Positions 1 through 10,262 of a DNA stretch of 64,000 nucleotides are shown in pieces (within the stretch, counting starts at the first letter, position 1; each line of letters opens with the position of its first letter). The DNA is taken from contig NZ_JAEANY010000004.1 in NCBI RefSeq assembly GCF_016019885.1, forward strand, positions 315,557 to 379,556, read 5' to 3'. Made by a program: the position numbers and the translations under genes. Below the pieces are notes generated by a model, which searched no databases, was not told the origin of the DNA, and worked only from the letters and a program-made list of their open reading frames with translations. Source of the DNA: Aurantiacibacter sediminis. Lineage in GTDB: Bacteria > Pseudomonadota > Alphaproteobacteria > Sphingomonadales > Sphingomonadaceae.

Positions 1-3000
1 GAGGGCGTGAATTTCGGATAGCCGCTCGCCACGACATTGCGCTCTGCCTCATCCTCGCATTCGCCCATGAAGGGGTATGCGGTCTCTCCGATGGCGGCGG
101 GTTCCATCAGGTGCAGGCGGCGCAGCGCTTCGCCCTTTTCGCTGACATGGCGGAACACTTCGGGGCTCGCCGGATAGGGAATGCGCGGAAAGTCGATTTT
201 CAGGAATTCGGCAAAGGTTTCGCGGTAATCCGGCGAGTGCAGCACGCCGTAGATATAATCGAACACCTTGACCTCTGACGGGCGCGCATCGCCGGTCGCC
301 TTGCGGAAATCATCCTCCGGCCCGGCCTGATCGGCAGGTTCGATCCCCGCAGCCTCGCAGATGGCGGCGTAGAGCTTGGGGTCGAAATTGACCGTGCGTT
401 GCGTGGGGGCGAGAGCGTCGGCTTGGTCGGTGGTGTCGTCGGGGTAGAGGTAGAGAGGGAATATATAATTGCCCTCTTTCATCGAGAGAGCGTGGTGGAC
501 CATGATGCCATCGAGGATAAGAGAGTGGGTCCAGTCTTGGAGAACGTCGGCCTTTCTTATCGTCGTCAGACAAAAATTTCGCTTAAGCATGTGTTTGCCG
601 ACCTCAAACACCGGATATGCTAAAAAACCTCGCGAAAAATCCGTGTAATACGTGAATCGGTAATCGAATGGCCGATACATAATCGGTCGGATGTGATCGG
701 TTCCGTGCTTTGCGATGTTGGCTTTTATTCCCTGAAGATGCCAATCCCGAGCATCATGGATTCCAACGTATTTCTCCTCTAGCGCCTTACGATCCAAGGT
801 CCTGAAATCTTCAACCTTGTTACTCACTTCAATCGGAGTATCACAGATCGTGATCGTGTCTCGCTTGGTCATGACGCCCATCGAGTTTGTAGAAAGCAAA
901 GCGTCTAGAGTTGGCCACTTCTCGATGGTTGCCAGTTTCTCGTAATCGCGCGGTTCAAGAGGGAAGTCTGGCTCACGGCTCTCCAACCGTGCTGTCTCGG
1001 TTGCTCTCAACGCATTGCGCAAAACCGAATACTTGGTTTCTCTACTGCCCCACAAATCACCATGGAAAACCTCAGCCAGTTCGTCGCTGCCCTCCCCCTT
1101 CCGAACCGCGACAATCAAAGCCACTCCCTGCTGAATATCGAAGACATTCTTGTCCGGTGAACCGTCTGGGCTGACCTCTTTCTTCTTCGCATTGCCATGC
1201 AGGTCGAGCACCCAAATCTTATCGAAGGTCTTGAGGAGGTGCCAGCGCATCCCGCGAAAAGTCGGGTTGTCGAGATAGCCATGGTTCGTGATGAAGCCGA
1301 GCACGCCGCCTGACGGATTCTTCGCGATCAAATCCTCGCTCATGCGGATGAATTTGACGTAGTCGTCATTGATCCATTTAGGATTGCGCTCCTGCAGCCG
1401 CTGCTTCCCGCCCGGCTCCATCTTGTAGGCTTCCATCAAGTTCATGATGTGATCGCCCTTGTTGGCACTTTCGCCCGAATAAGGCGGGTTCCCGATAACG
1501 CACATGATCGGCGTCTGCCGCTTAACATCGCCCGCGCCCCTCGCTTCGTCGGCCAGCGCCTGTAGCGCGAAGAGGTCTTTAACCTCGCGCTCGGCGGGTT
1601 CCAGCGCATTGGTCAGCCAGACCGAAAGGCGCGGGGGCCATTGCTTGCCGGTGGGCCAGTCCTCCGGCGGCTTGCCGGTGCTGGGCACATAGCCGCTTTC
1701 GGTCAGCTGCATATCCAGCTTCATATGGCACATGGCATAGCTTGCCATCAGCAGCTCGAAACCATGCAGGCGCGGCAGCAGGTCACGCTCGACATAGTTC
1801 GACCATGCGGAAGGCGCGACGGTCTTCACCCGGTCGGCAATCGTCTGCACAGTCTTCGCAAGGAAAGTGCCCGTGCCTGTCGCCGGGTCGAGGATTTGCA
1901 CGCGGTGCACATCGCGCTTGATCGTGCGCGGCTTGCCGGTTTTGGGGTCATCCTGCCCGGTGTCCCAATCCACCGTCACCTTCTTGGTATCGGCCAGCCC
2001 GTCAGGAATATCGAATTCGGTCTTCAGCACATCGTCCACCGCGCGCACGATGAAATCGACCACCGGTTCGGGCGTGTACCAGACCCCGCGCGCCTTGCGC
2101 TTCTTGGGGTTGTATTCGGCCAGGAACGTCTCGTAGAAATGGATGAAGGGATCGTTGCGTGCGGTGAATTTGCCGAAATCCTCGAACAGATCATGCGGGC
2201 GGCTGGCGCGCAGCACGTTGACCAAGTCTTCCACCGCGTAAATCAGCCACTTTGGCAAATCGAAGCCAACGATTGTCTGAAACAGACCACGGAGGAATGG
2301 ATTCGATTTGGGGAGGAGCTTCAGAGCCTCGTCCCGGCTGAAATCTTCCGGCGTCTCGGTATCGTGCAGTCGCGCTGCAAACATGCCGTAGGTAATGGTT
2401 TCGGCGTAAAGATCGGCGAATTCTTCGGGCGTGAGGTTAGGCAGCAGGTTCTGTTTGAACACTTTGAATTGGCGGCCCAGCGTCGTCTGGAATTCGGGAT
2501 CATCCTTCAGCGCGATATCGACTTCGCCTTTGATGATCGCCGCCTTGTTCGCCATCATTTCCGCCAGCCGCTTCGCGCTGCGGATGCTGATCGGCTGTTC
2601 TTCGGCAAACAGGCGCAAATGGCGTTCAAGCTCTTCGAACTTGTCCGGCAGCGGCTGCAATCCTTCGTCCATGCCGATAAAGTCGGCAATCGAGGTGTGA
2701 TGGATCACTTCGCTTTCCCGGATGAATTCGAAATCGACACCGTTTGTGTAGATGAGGTTATGATAGGCCGCTTCGTAACGCTTGCGCTGCTCCACGCTGT
2801 AGCCTTTCAGCTTCACCACATCCTTGGGCAGGTCCTTCGCTTCCGCCCAGCCGAAGGCCACGCCATCGCGGTGGAACAGGAAATCGGGCATCCCGCCTTC
2901 GCTGCGCTTCGGCTCATTGATGACGCTGGCGGTCTCGTCCACGCTCTCGAACAGGCGCTGGAGCGGCGCGCGATAGCTGTGCTCCGTCGCATCCCCGCTT

Positions 3001-3044
3001 TGGTAGATGCGCGTGATTTCATCGAGATAACCGGCAATGTCCAT
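1..3044 (-). CDS. Type IIG/ISP-like restriction-modification enzyme (fused nuclease and N6-adenine methyltransferase), C-terminus cut by window edge
   Basis: One open frame of 1014 codons runs from ATG at 3044 off the left edge without a stop. The N-terminus carries a PD-(D/E)xK nuclease signature: P53-D54, then E68-A69-K70. The centre carries SAM methyltransferase motif I (DPATGTGTF, from D386) and motif IV NPPY (from N519), the amino-methyltransferase form. The remaining ~450 residues should hold the target-recognition part and a type ISP-like C-terminus. A single chain that cuts and methylates is known of type IIG/IIL/ISP enzymes; its target cannot be read from the sequence. About 560-900 is visibly AT-richer than the rest of the gene. 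No separate R, S or helicase gene follows inside the window. Confidence 0.85.
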   Translation of the reverse strand, partial: MDIAGYLDEITRIYQSGDATEHSYRAPLQRLFESVDETASVINEPKRSEGGMPDFLFHRDGVAFGWAEAKDLPKDVVKLKGYSVEQRKRYEAAYHNLIYTNGVDFEFIRESEVIHHTSIADFIGMDEGLQPLPDKFEELERHLRLFAEEQPISIRSAKRLAEMMANKAAIIKGEVDIALKDDPEFQTTLGRQFKVFKQNLLPNLTPEEFADLYAETITYGMFAARLHDTETPEDFSRDEALKLLPKSNPFLRGLFQTIVGFDLPKWLIYAVEDLVNVLRASRPHDLFEDFGKFTARNDPFIHFYETFLAEYNPKKRKARGVWYTPEPVVDFIVRAVDDVLKTEFDIPDGLADTKKVTVDWDTGQDDPKTGKPRTIKRDVHRVQILDPATGTGTFLAKTVQTIADRVKTVAPSAWSNYVERDLLPRLHGFELLMASYAMCHMKLDMQLTESGYVPSTGKPPEDWPTGKQWPPRLSVWLTNALEPAEREVKDLFALQALADEARGAGDVKRQTPIMCVIGNPPYSGESANKGDHIMNLMEAYKMEPGGKQRLQERNPKWINDDYVKFIRMSEDLIAKNPSGGVLGFITNHGYLDNPTFRGMRWHLLKTFDKIWVLDLHGNAKKKEVSPDGSPDKNVFDIQQGVALIVAVRKGEGSDELAEVFHGDLWGSRETKYSVLRNALRATETARLESREPDFPLEPRDYEKLATIEKWPTLDALLSTNSMGVMTKRDTITICDTPIEVSNKVEDFRTLDRKALEEKYVGIHDARDWHLQGIKANIAKHGTDHIRPIMYRPFDYRFTYYTDFSRGFLAYPVFEVGKHMLKRNFCLTTIRKADVLQDWTHSLILDGIMVHHALSMKEGNYIFPLYLYPDDTTDQADALAPTQRTVNFDPKLYAAICEAAGIEPADQAGPEDDFRKATGDARPSEVKVFDYIYGVLHSPDYRETFAEFLKIDFPRIPYPASPEVFRHVSEKGEALRRLHLMEPAAIGETAYPFMGECEDEAERNVVASGYPKFTP

Positions 3045-3109
3045 GCGTGCCCCTTTCGTGAGGCTACATCACGCGAAAGCGCTGCAATCGCAAGCGATTA
3101 CCGCGCCCC

Positions 3110-4312
3110 CTACCGCGCCGTGGTACTCACCACCTCGCCCTCGATTACCACGCCTGTCACGTGGCTGGTGTATTCAAACGGGTCGCCGTCGAACATTGCC
3201 ACGTCGCCGTCCTTGCCGACTTCGAGGCTGCCGACGCGGTCGTCTACTCCGACGATCCGAGCGGCATCGATAGTAATGCTGGCGAGCGCGTCTTGCGGGG
3301 AGAGATCATTGGCAACCGCTTGGCCCGCTTCCCACAAAACCACGCGGACCTTGGGCACATAGGCTTCATATCCCGATTGCAGGGCGAACGGGATGCCGGC
3401 CTCCGCCAGCACGGCGGCGGTGGTGAAGGCCGCGTTTTGCAGCTCGCCTTCATTGCGTGCCATGGTCGGGTGCAGGATGATCGATCCGCCCCATGCGCGC
3501 AGTTCGTCCAGCATCAGGTGCGCATCTGCCGCGCCGTCTAGGATAACGGTGATACCGAACTCCTCTTCCAGCCGCAGCGCGCTCTGCATGTCCTGCCGGC
3601 GATTGGCCGTGACCAGCAGCGGTGTCTCCCCGCGAATGACTTCGATGAAAGCTTCGTTGACGAGATCGCGGCTGCGGCTTTCATCATCCATGCTTGCCCG
3701 CGCGCCGATCAGCGCCTGACGGATCATCGCCATCTGTCGTCCGCGCGTGCCGGGCGTGCCCGAACGATCGAGCGCCCAGGTGCCGAGATTGGCGGCGATC
3801 ATCGTCCCTTCCTCCACCAGAGCGGCCTCGACCGTATTGCCGGTGGTTTTGACGACCATCGTTCCGCCCGAAACGAGCGCGCCGGGGCCGTGGCCGGTGT
3901 GGACCGTGGTGATGCCCAGCTCGCGCAGCCATTCGACCAGCCGATCATGCGGATTATAGGCATCGATGGCGCGCAAATGCGGCTGCATCGGGCTGCTGTC
4001 ATCGAGCTGGTCCTGATCGTCGAACTGGTTGAGATATCCTGTGAGGCCCACAGTCGAATGCGCATCGACCAGGCCGGGGGTCACGATCGGCGCTTCGAGC
4101 ACTTGCATGCCCTGCGGGATGGCGATGTCGCTAGCCGGGCCGACTGCGGTGATGCGACCGTCCTCGATCACGACGACGCCGTCTGCGATCACGCCTTGCG
4201 GGCCCATGGTCCACACCTGTCCGCCGCGAACGGCAACGTCCTGCGCCATGGCCGCGCCGGAAAAAGATGCGATGGCAAGCCCTGCTGCGAATGCGCTTTT
4301 CAAAATGCTCAT
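3110..4312 (-). CDS. Secreted amidohydrolase-family protein, metal-site-degenerate paralogue
   Basis: 400 aa with a signal peptide ending AMA-Q (residues 1-23), so periplasmic or exported. The fold is amidohydrolase (imidazolonepropionase-like), with a C-terminal composite beta domain (VGSLEVGKDGDVAMFDGDP). The HxH metal motif expected after PGLVDAH reads H85-S-T87, so the second histidine is lost. Where its neighbour has FHSHR this protein has TANRR. It overlaps the upstream amidohydrolase by 4 bp (ATGA), so the two are co-translated and probably work together. It may be a non-catalytic or altered-metal subunit. The substrate is unknown; cyclic dipeptides or imides are typical of the superfamily. 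Confidence 0.85.
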   Translation of the reverse strand: MSILKSAFAAGLAIASFSGAAMAQDVAVRGGQVWTMGPQGVIADGVVVIEDGRITAVGPASDIAIPQGMQVLEAPIVTPGLVDAHSTVGLTGYLNQFDDQDQLDDSSPMQPHLRAIDAYNPHDRLVEWLRELGITTVHTGHGPGALVSGGTMVVKTTGNTVEAALVEEGTMIAANLGTWALDRSGTPGTRGRQMAMIRQALIGARASMDDESRSRDLVNEAFIEVIRGETPLLVTANRRQDMQSALRLEEEFGITVILDGAADAHLMLDELRAWGGSIILHPTMARNEGELQNAAFTTAAVLAEAGIPFALQSGYEAYVPKVRVVLWEAGQAVANDLSPQDALASITIDAARIVGVDDRVGSLEVGKDGDVAMFDGDPFEYTSHVTGVVIEGEVVSTTAR

Positions 4313-5625
4313 TGCTCGGTCTCCAGCATGCGTGCCTCGCCCTCGAGCACGTGGGTATTCATCTGCGGATTGCCTGCGCCAAAGCCGCCGGTGGCGTGCA
4401 GCAGGTCTTCCGGATTATCGCGGTCGAACAGCAATTCGCCCATAATCCATGTTTCGTGAAGATCGGTGTAGACCGAAAGCGGATCGCCATCGAGAATCAG
4501 GAAATCGGCATATTTGCCGGGCTCCAGACTACCGACCAAATCCTCCAGCCCAAGCTGGACTGCACCATTGATCGTCATCGCCCTCAATGCGCCATCGCGG
4601 CTCATCCCGCCGCGCACGGCAATGCCAGCCTGGCGGAACATCAACCGGCTATCAATAATGTTGTCATCCGAATGCAGCGAGATAAAAACGCCTGCCCGCT
4701 CCAGCTCAGCGGCGGTTTCGATGCTCGCATTGGCGGCTTCCAGCTTGCCGCCCGGTGCATCGACGAGGATCGCGGAGACAGGTACATTGGCCGCGGCCAA
4801 TTCGTCCGCAATACGCCCGCTTTCGATCCCGTGCTGGATAAGCAGATCGAAGCCGAATTCGTCGCGCAGCCTGACCGCCGTCATAATGTCATCGGTGCGG
4901 TGCGAGTGGAAATGGACGAGGCGGTCCCCATCCAGGATCTCGCACATGGCCTCCATCCCGATATTCTGCGGCGTGCGGTCCCCTTCGCAATATTCCTGCG
5001 CGGCGACGAAATGGCTGCGCACCATCGCGGCAGAGCGCGCGCGTGTGCTCGGGAAGGTGGGGTTCTCGCGGATGGGATTGGTGCCATTGGCCATCTTCAT
5101 CCCGCCCATCATGTCGCCGTCCTCGTCGATGAAAGCGAGGTCGCGAATGTTATAGCCATCGACAAGGTGCATATAGAATGTCTGGCCGCCCATCAGGTGT
5201 CCGGAGCCCGGCATCACATTGGCCGTTGTCACACCACCCGACCGCGCGCGGGCGATAGAGCTGTCGCGCACATTGATCGCATCGAGCGCGCGCACATCCG
5301 GCTGGATCGCGGCGGAACTGTCCGCTCCCGAAACCTCTCCGATATGCGAGTGCGTATCGACGATGCCGGGCATGATGATCATCCCGCTCGCATCGCGCAT
5401 TTCCGCGCCCGCGGGAATGCTCGTATCCGCACCGCCGATGGCAACGATCATCCCTTCATGGATGACCATCGTGCCGCCTTCGATCGTGCCAAGGCCGCTA
5501 TCGCTATCCATCGTGTGGATCGTCGCATTGGTGAATGCGATGGGCACTTCCTGCGCAGCGACGGGGCTGGCTGCCAACGCCATAAAACCAACGCTCGCGG
5601 CGAGCGCGCATCTAAACTTCATCAT
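4309..5625 (-). CDS. Secreted metal-dependent amidohydrolase
   Basis: 438 aa with a signal peptide of about 24 residues (cleavage after PVAA). The metal-binding HSH (H92-S-H94, in GIVDTHSH) is intact, as are the later FHSHR strand and the C-terminal VGSLEPGKYADFLILDGDP segment typical of imidazolonepropionase-like amidohydrolases. It is first of a two-gene operon; its stop overlaps the ATG of the degenerate paralogue at 4312. The family hydrolyses amide bonds of cyclic or peptide substrates; the actual substrate is not readable. Confidence 0.88.
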   Translation of the reverse strand: MMKFRCALAASVGFMALAASPVAAQEVPIAFTNATIHTMDSDSGLGTIEGGTMVIHEGMIVAIGGADTSIPAGAEMRDASGMIIMPGIVDTHSHIGEVSGADSSAAIQPDVRALDAINVRDSSIARARSGGVTTANVMPGSGHLMGGQTFYMHLVDGYNIRDLAFIDEDGDMMGGMKMANGTNPIRENPTFPSTRARSAAMVRSHFVAAQEYCEGDRTPQNIGMEAMCEILDGDRLVHFHSHRTDDIMTAVRLRDEFGFDLLIQHGIESGRIADELAAANVPVSAILVDAPGGKLEAANASIETAAELERAGVFISLHSDDNIIDSRLMFRQAGIAVRGGMSRDGALRAMTINGAVQLGLEDLVGSLEPGKYADFLILDGDPLSVYTDLHETWIMGELLFDRDNPEDLLHATGGFGAGNPQMNTHVLEGEARMLETEQ

Positions 5626-5708
5626 GAAAGATCTCTCCTGTCCGCGCGGAGACTAGCGCGCGGGATGCGCAATGCAAGCGGACCTTTCACCGGATTGGCG
5701 CGGCGGCT

Positions 5709-6152
5709 ATGTCTGCCATCATGCAGCAATCACAGACCCGCTTCACCATCTCCACACAAGGCCAGGCGCTGTATGAATTCACGCGCGAGGTGGCGGACTG
5801 GATCAGCGATACCGGGATCGAAACAGGCTTGCTCACGCTCTTCTGCCGCCACACGAGTGCCAGCCTGCTGATCAATGAAAATGCCGCGCCTGCGGTGAAG
5901 CGTGATTTGCTGCGATGGCTGAGCAAGGCCGCGCCTGAAGGCGACACCTACGAACATGACGATGAAGGGCCGGACGATATGCCCGCGCATATTCGCACCA
6001 TGCTGACAGGCGCCTCGCTCTCCATTCCGGTGGCCGATGGCCGTATGGTGTTGGGCACTTGGCAAGGCATTTACCTCGCCGAACACCGCGCAATGCCACA
6101 CCGCCGCGAAATCGTGGCACATTTGCTGGGTGAGCGGGTTAGTGAGGTATGA
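5709..6152 (+). CDS. yjbQ: YjbQ family protein (UPF0047, secondary thiamine-phosphate synthase type)
   Basis: 147 aa, the normal length of this small compact family. It shows the family signatures FCRHTSASLLINENA and, near the C-terminus, EHRAMPHRREI with the conserved histidines. E. coli YjbQ has weak thiamine-phosphate synthase activity, but its physiological role is unsettled. An alternative start at MQQSQ (5721) cannot be excluded. The stop overlaps the start of the transglutaminase-like gene (ATGA), so the two form one transcription unit. Confidence 0.88.
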   Translation: MSAIMQQSQTRFTISTQGQALYEFTREVADWISDTGIETGLLTLFCRHTSASLLINENAAPAVKRDLLRWLSKAAPEGDTYEHDDEGPDDMPAHIRTMLTGASLSIPVADGRMVLGTWQGIYLAEHRAMPHRREIVAHLLGERVSEV

Positions 6153-6943
6153 TCCTCCAAATCAATTCAAGCTTCGCCTTCCAGCTTCAACAACCAACCG
6201 ATTGCCTCTTGCAATTTGAGGCGGCTCCCCTTTCCGACCAGCGGGTCATTTCGGCGAACACCAGGGTCAGCGATCCGCTGCAATTTGTCCGCGTGCCAGC
6301 ACAGGACGAAGTGGGAGAGCGGATCTGGGTGCGCGCCGATGGCGATGTTGAAGTCACCTATGAAGCGAAGGTGGAGGTGACGCGCGATGCCCCGGACATG
6401 CACGAATTTCGCTTGCTCAAGCCGCATGAAATGCCCGGCCATGCAGTGGAATACGTATTCGATTCGCGGTATTGCCAGGCGGACCGTATGCAAAACTTCG
6501 TGGCAGATCGTTTCGGCACATATACCGGCGGCGACAAGATCGTCGCCATGCACGACTGGATCGCGCAGAATATTACCTATGAGCCCGGCGCATCGGGCCC
6601 GGCGACAACAGCGCTAGACACTTTTGGCGACCGGCGCGGCATCTGCCGGGATTTCGCCCATGTGATGATCGCGCTGGCCCGTGCGTCTGCCATTCCGGCG
6701 CGCTATACCAGCTGCTATGCTCCGGGCGTTTCGCCGCAGGATTTCCACGCGGTGGCTGAGCTTTTCGTCGAGCATGATGGTGACGGCGGCAAATGGCGTA
6801 TCGTCGATCCCACCGGCATGGCTGACCCTGCCGAGACGGTGAAAATCGGCATTGGCCGCGACGCTGCAGATGTTAGCTTTATGACCACATTCGGCTTTGC
6901 CCAGTTTCAGAGCAACTCGGTCGATGTGCGCGAAGCCGCGTGA
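6149..6943 (+). CDS. Transglutaminase-like cysteine peptidase family protein
   Basis: 264 aa. The catalytic triad of transglutaminase-core proteins is visible: C166 in RGICRDFAH, H200 in DFHAVAE and D220 in IVDPTG. The N-terminal ~100 residues form the beta-rich domain usual for bacterial members. No signal peptide, so cytosolic. Bacterial proteins of this class are mostly predicted amidases or peptidases; the substrate is unknown. Translationally coupled to yjbQ and 39 bp upstream of zwf. Confidence 0.85.
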   Translation: MILQINSSFAFQLQQPTDCLLQFEAAPLSDQRVISANTRVSDPLQFVRVPAQDEVGERIWVRADGDVEVTYEAKVEVTRDAPDMHEFRLLKPHEMPGHAVEYVFDSRYCQADRMQNFVADRFGTYTGGDKIVAMHDWIAQNITYEPGASGPATTALDTFGDRRGICRDFAHVMIALARASAIPARYTSCYAPGVSPQDFHAVAELFVEHDGDGGKWRIVDPTGMADPAETVKIGIGRDAADVSFMTTFGFAQFQSNSVDVREAA

Positions 6944-6982
6944 CGCGGCGCAATTGAATGTATTGAGAGGATCGGACCAATA

Positions 6983-8425
6983 ATGAATATCAAGGCCGAT
7001 ACGCTGATCCTGTTCGGGGCAACGGGTGACCTATCCAAGAGGATGCTTCTGCCGTCGCTGTGCGCGCTTCACGCCGAGGATTTGCTGCACGCGGACCTGC
7101 GGATCATCGGCACCGCGCGGTCCGAATTATCCGACAATGATTTCCGCAATCTGGCGCGCGAGGCAATCGAGACTTACCTGCCCGATCACCGCCGCGGACG
7201 GATGGCCGAATTCCTCAACAAGCTGAGCTACAGCCAACTCGATGTGACGACGCCCGAAGGCTATGCGGCGCTCGCCGAAAAGGCAGGCTTGAAAGAAGGC
7301 GACAACCGGCAGGTCGCGATCTTCCTCTCCACCGCGCCCAGCCTGTTCGAACCGACCATCAAGGGACTGGCCGAGCACGGGCTTGCAGGCGAAAACTCGC
7401 GCATCTGCCTTGAAAAGCCGCTCGGCACCGATCTGGAAAGCAGCTGCGCGATCAATGATGCGGTGGCATCGGCCTTCAGCGAAGACCGTATTTTCCGCAT
7501 CGACCATTACCTTGGCAAGGAGACGGTGCAGAACCTTATCGCGCTGCGCTTTGCCAATATGTTCTTCGAGCCGCTGTGGAACAGCCAGCATATCGAGCAT
7601 GTGCAGATTTCCGTGGGCGAGACCGTGGGGCTGGAAGGCCGCGCGGATTTCTATGAAAGCGCAGGCGCGCTGCGCGACATGGTGCAGAACCACATGCTGC
7701 AATTGCTCGCGCTCGTCGCGATGGAGCCGCCGGTCAGCTTCGATGCCGGAGCGGTGCGCGACGAGAAGGTGAAGGTCCTGCGTTCGTTGCGCAAGATGGA
7801 GCCGGACGAAAGCGTCACCGGTCAGTATCGCAAGGGCGCAGTCGATGGCCAGCCGGTGGCCGGATACGATGAAGAGCTGGGCCGGGACAGCAATGTCGAG
7901 ACTTTCGTGGCGCTGAAGGCCCATATCGACAATTGGCGCTGGCAGGGGGTGCCTTTCTACCTGCGCACCGGCAAACGCATGCCCGAACGCGTAACCGAAA
8001 TCGTGGTGCAATTCCGCTGCGTGCCGCACAACATCTTCCCCGGCGCGAAGCTGAAGCAGAACCGCCTCGTGATCGGCATCCAGCCCGAAGAAAACATCCA
8101 TCTTTCCATGATGGCCAAGGTTCCGGGCATCGAGAATGAAGGCATGACCCTGCGGCAGGTGCCGCTCGATATCACCATGCCCGATGCCTTTACCGGCAAG
8201 TTCAAACGGATCGCCTATGAGCGGCTGTTGCTCGACCTGGTCGATGGCCGTCAGACGCTGTTCGTGCGGCGTGATGAAGTCGAAGCGCAATGGCGCTGGA
8301 TCGATTCCATCCGCGAAATCTGGGAAAAGGAAGACCGCGCGCCCAAGACTTACGCCGCAGGAAGCTGGGGCCCGTCCAAGGCAATCGCGCTGGTCGAACG
8401 TGACGGAGTAAGCTGGCATGACTAA
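6983..8425 (+). CDS. zwf: Glucose-6-phosphate 1-dehydrogenase
   Basis: 480 aa, full length. Oxidises glucose-6-phosphate to 6-phosphogluconolactone with NAD(P)+, the entry to the Entner-Doudoroff and pentose phosphate routes. The N-terminal nucleotide-binding turn GATGDLSKR and the active-site motif RIDHYLGK (172-179, catalytic H175 region) are present. The gene overlaps edd by 8 bp and heads an operon zwf-edd-glk-eda. No 6-phosphogluconolactonase gene (pgl) sits between zwf and edd. Confidence 0.97.
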   Translation: MNIKADTLILFGATGDLSKRMLLPSLCALHAEDLLHADLRIIGTARSELSDNDFRNLAREAIETYLPDHRRGRMAEFLNKLSYSQLDVTTPEGYAALAEKAGLKEGDNRQVAIFLSTAPSLFEPTIKGLAEHGLAGENSRICLEKPLGTDLESSCAINDAVASAFSEDRIFRIDHYLGKETVQNLIALRFANMFFEPLWNSQHIEHVQISVGETVGLEGRADFYESAGALRDMVQNHMLQLLALVAMEPPVSFDAGAVRDEKVKVLRSLRKMEPDESVTGQYRKGAVDGQPVAGYDEELGRDSNVETFVALKAHIDNWRWQGVPFYLRTGKRMPERVTEIVVQFRCVPHNIFPGAKLKQNRLVIGIQPEENIHLSMMAKVPGIENEGMTLRQVPLDITMPDAFTGKFKRIAYERLLLDLVDGRQTLFVRRDEVEAQWRWIDSIREIWEKEDRAPKTYAAGSWGPSKAIALVERDGVSWHD

Positions 8426-10232
8426 GCTGCACCCCACCATCGAGCGCGTCACGGCGCGCGTGATCGAGAAATCGAAGGATAGCCGCAAGGCCTATCTCGA
8501 CCTGATCCAGCGGGAGGCGGACAACCGCCCCGACCGCAGCCAGGTCAGCTGCTCCAACCTAGCCCACGCCTTTGCCGGCGCGCTGGAGGATCAGGAAGCG
8601 CTCAAGACCAACAAGGGCCCAAATATCGGCGTGGTGACGGCGTATAATGACATGCTGTCCGCCCACCAGCCCTACGGCCGCTATCCCGAACGGCTGAAGA
8701 TTTACGCGCGCGAAGTCGGCGCCACGGCGCAGGTCGCAGGCGGAACGCCCGCTATGTGTGACGGGGTGACGCAGGGCGAAACGGGGATGGAGCTCTCGCT
8801 GTTTTCCCGCGATGCGATTGCCATGGCGACGGGCGTCGCGCTCAGCCATGCCATGTATGATGGCATGCTATTGCTCGGCATTTGCGACAAGATTGTCCCG
8901 GGCCTGCTGATCGGCGCGCTGCGCTTCGGCCATCTGCCCTCCGTCTTCGTGCCCAGCGGCCCAATGCCCAGCGGCATTTCCAACAGCGAGAAGCAGAAGA
9001 CCCGCCAGCTTTATGCAGAGGGTAAGGCAACCCGGCAGGAACTGCTCGATTCAGAGCTGGGCTCCTACCATTCGCCGGGCACCTGCACTTTCTACGGCAC
9101 TGCCAATTCCAACCAAATGATGATGGAACTGATGGGCCTGCATATTCCGGGCGCCGCTTTCATCCAGCCGGGCACGAAGCTGCGGCAGGCGCTCGACCGC
9201 GAGGCCGTGCACCGCGTCGCCAGCATGACTCAGGACGGCAATGATTATCGCCCGCTCGGCCACTGCGTCGATGAAAAGGCGATTATCAACGCGATGGTCG
9301 GCCTGCTCGCGACAGGCGGCTCGACCAACCATGCGATTCACATCCCCGCCTTCGCCCGCGCGGCTGGCGTGCAGGTGGATTGGACCGACTTGTCCGAGCT
9401 GTCCTCCGCCGTGCCGCTGCTGGCGCGCGTCTATCCTAATGGATCGGGCGATGTGAACCACTTCCACGATGCCGGCGGCATGGGCTTTGTCGTGCGCGAG
9501 CTTGTCGATGCAGGCCTAGCCCATGGCGATGTGATCGGTGTCGGTCAAAAGCGCGGGATGGACGAATATGGGCAGGAGCCGGGCCTTGATGGCGACGCTC
9601 TCGTCTGGCGCGATGTCGGGCCTTCGGGCGATGACACCATGCTAAAAGGCGCTGCCGATCCGTTCCAGCCCGATGGCGGTATGCGGCTGGTCGAAGGGAA
9701 TCTCGGCCGCGCATGCTTCAAATCATCCGCTGTCGCGAAAGAGCGTTGGACAGTCGAAGCGCCGTGCCGCGTGTTCCAGACGCAAAAGGACGTGGTCGCC
9801 GCCTTCAAGGCAGGCGAACTGGACCGCGATGTCGTTGTGGTCGTGCGCTTCCAGGGGCCCAAGGCCAATGGCATGCCCGAACTTCACAGCCTGACCCCGC
9901 CGCTCGCGGTGCTGCAGGATCGCGGATACAAGGTCGCCCTTGTGACCGATGGCCGCATGTCGGGTGCCTCGGGCAAAGTGCCCGCCGCCATCCATTGCTC
10001 GCCCGAAGCCTTGGGCGGTGGGCCGCTCAGCCTGCTGCAGGATGGCGATGTGGTGAAAGTTTGCGCCGAAACCGGTGAGCTTTCGACCAGCGCCGACCTT
10101 TCGGCCCGCACGCCAGCAGAAGATCCCGCACCCGATCAGGGCACGGGGCGTGAGCTGTTTGCGATGTTCCGCCAGCTGGCGGACGAAGCGGAAAAGGGCG
10201 GCAGCGCGATGCTCGCCACCGCCGGGCTGTAA
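8418..10232 (+). CDS. edd: 6-phosphogluconate dehydratase
   Basis: 604 aa. Converts 6-phosphogluconate to 2-keto-3-deoxy-6-phosphogluconate (KDPG), the defining step of the Entner-Doudoroff pathway. A member of the IlvD/Edd dehydratase family. [18 protein letters not shown] and [16 protein letters not shown] are family signatures, with cysteines placed for the iron-sulfur cluster. Starts inside the end of zwf, so translation is coupled. Confidence 0.97.
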   Translation: MTKLHPTIERVTARVIEKSKDSRKAYLDLIQREADNRPDRSQVSCSNLAHAFAGALEDQEALKTNKGPNIGVVTAYNDMLSAHQPYGRYPERLKIYAREVGATAQVAGGTPAMCDGVTQGETGMELSLFSRDAIAMATGVALSHAMYDGMLLLGICDKIVPGLLIGALRFGHLPSVFVPSGPMPSGISNSEKQKTRQLYAEGKATRQELLDSELGSYHSPGTCTFYGTANSNQMMMELMGLHIPGAAFIQPGTKLRQALDREAVHRVASMTQDGNDYRPLGHCVDEKAIINAMVGLLATGGSTNHAIHIPAFARAAGVQVDWTDLSELSSAVPLLARVYPNGSGDVNHFHDAGGMGFVVRELVDAGLAHGDVIGVGQKRGMDEYGQEPGLDGDALVWRDVGPSGDDTMLKGAADPFQPDGGMRLVEGNLGRACFKSSAVAKERWTVEAPCRVFQTQKDVVAAFKAGELDRDVVVVVRFQGPKANGMPELHSLTPPLAVLQDRGYKVALVTDGRMSGASGKVPAAIHCSPEALGGGPLSLLQDGDVVKVCAETGELSTSADLSARTPAEDPAPDQGTGRELFAMFRQLADEAEKGGSAMLATAGL

Positions 10233-10262
10233 AGCCGGACCACTTTCAGGGGAGAGAGCCAC

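Noticed and set aside
1641..3362. 573-codon plus-strand open frame
   Set aside because: Antisense shadow of the restriction enzyme and the adjoining amidohydrolase; the minus-strand frame has nuclease and methyltransferase motifs, this one has none.
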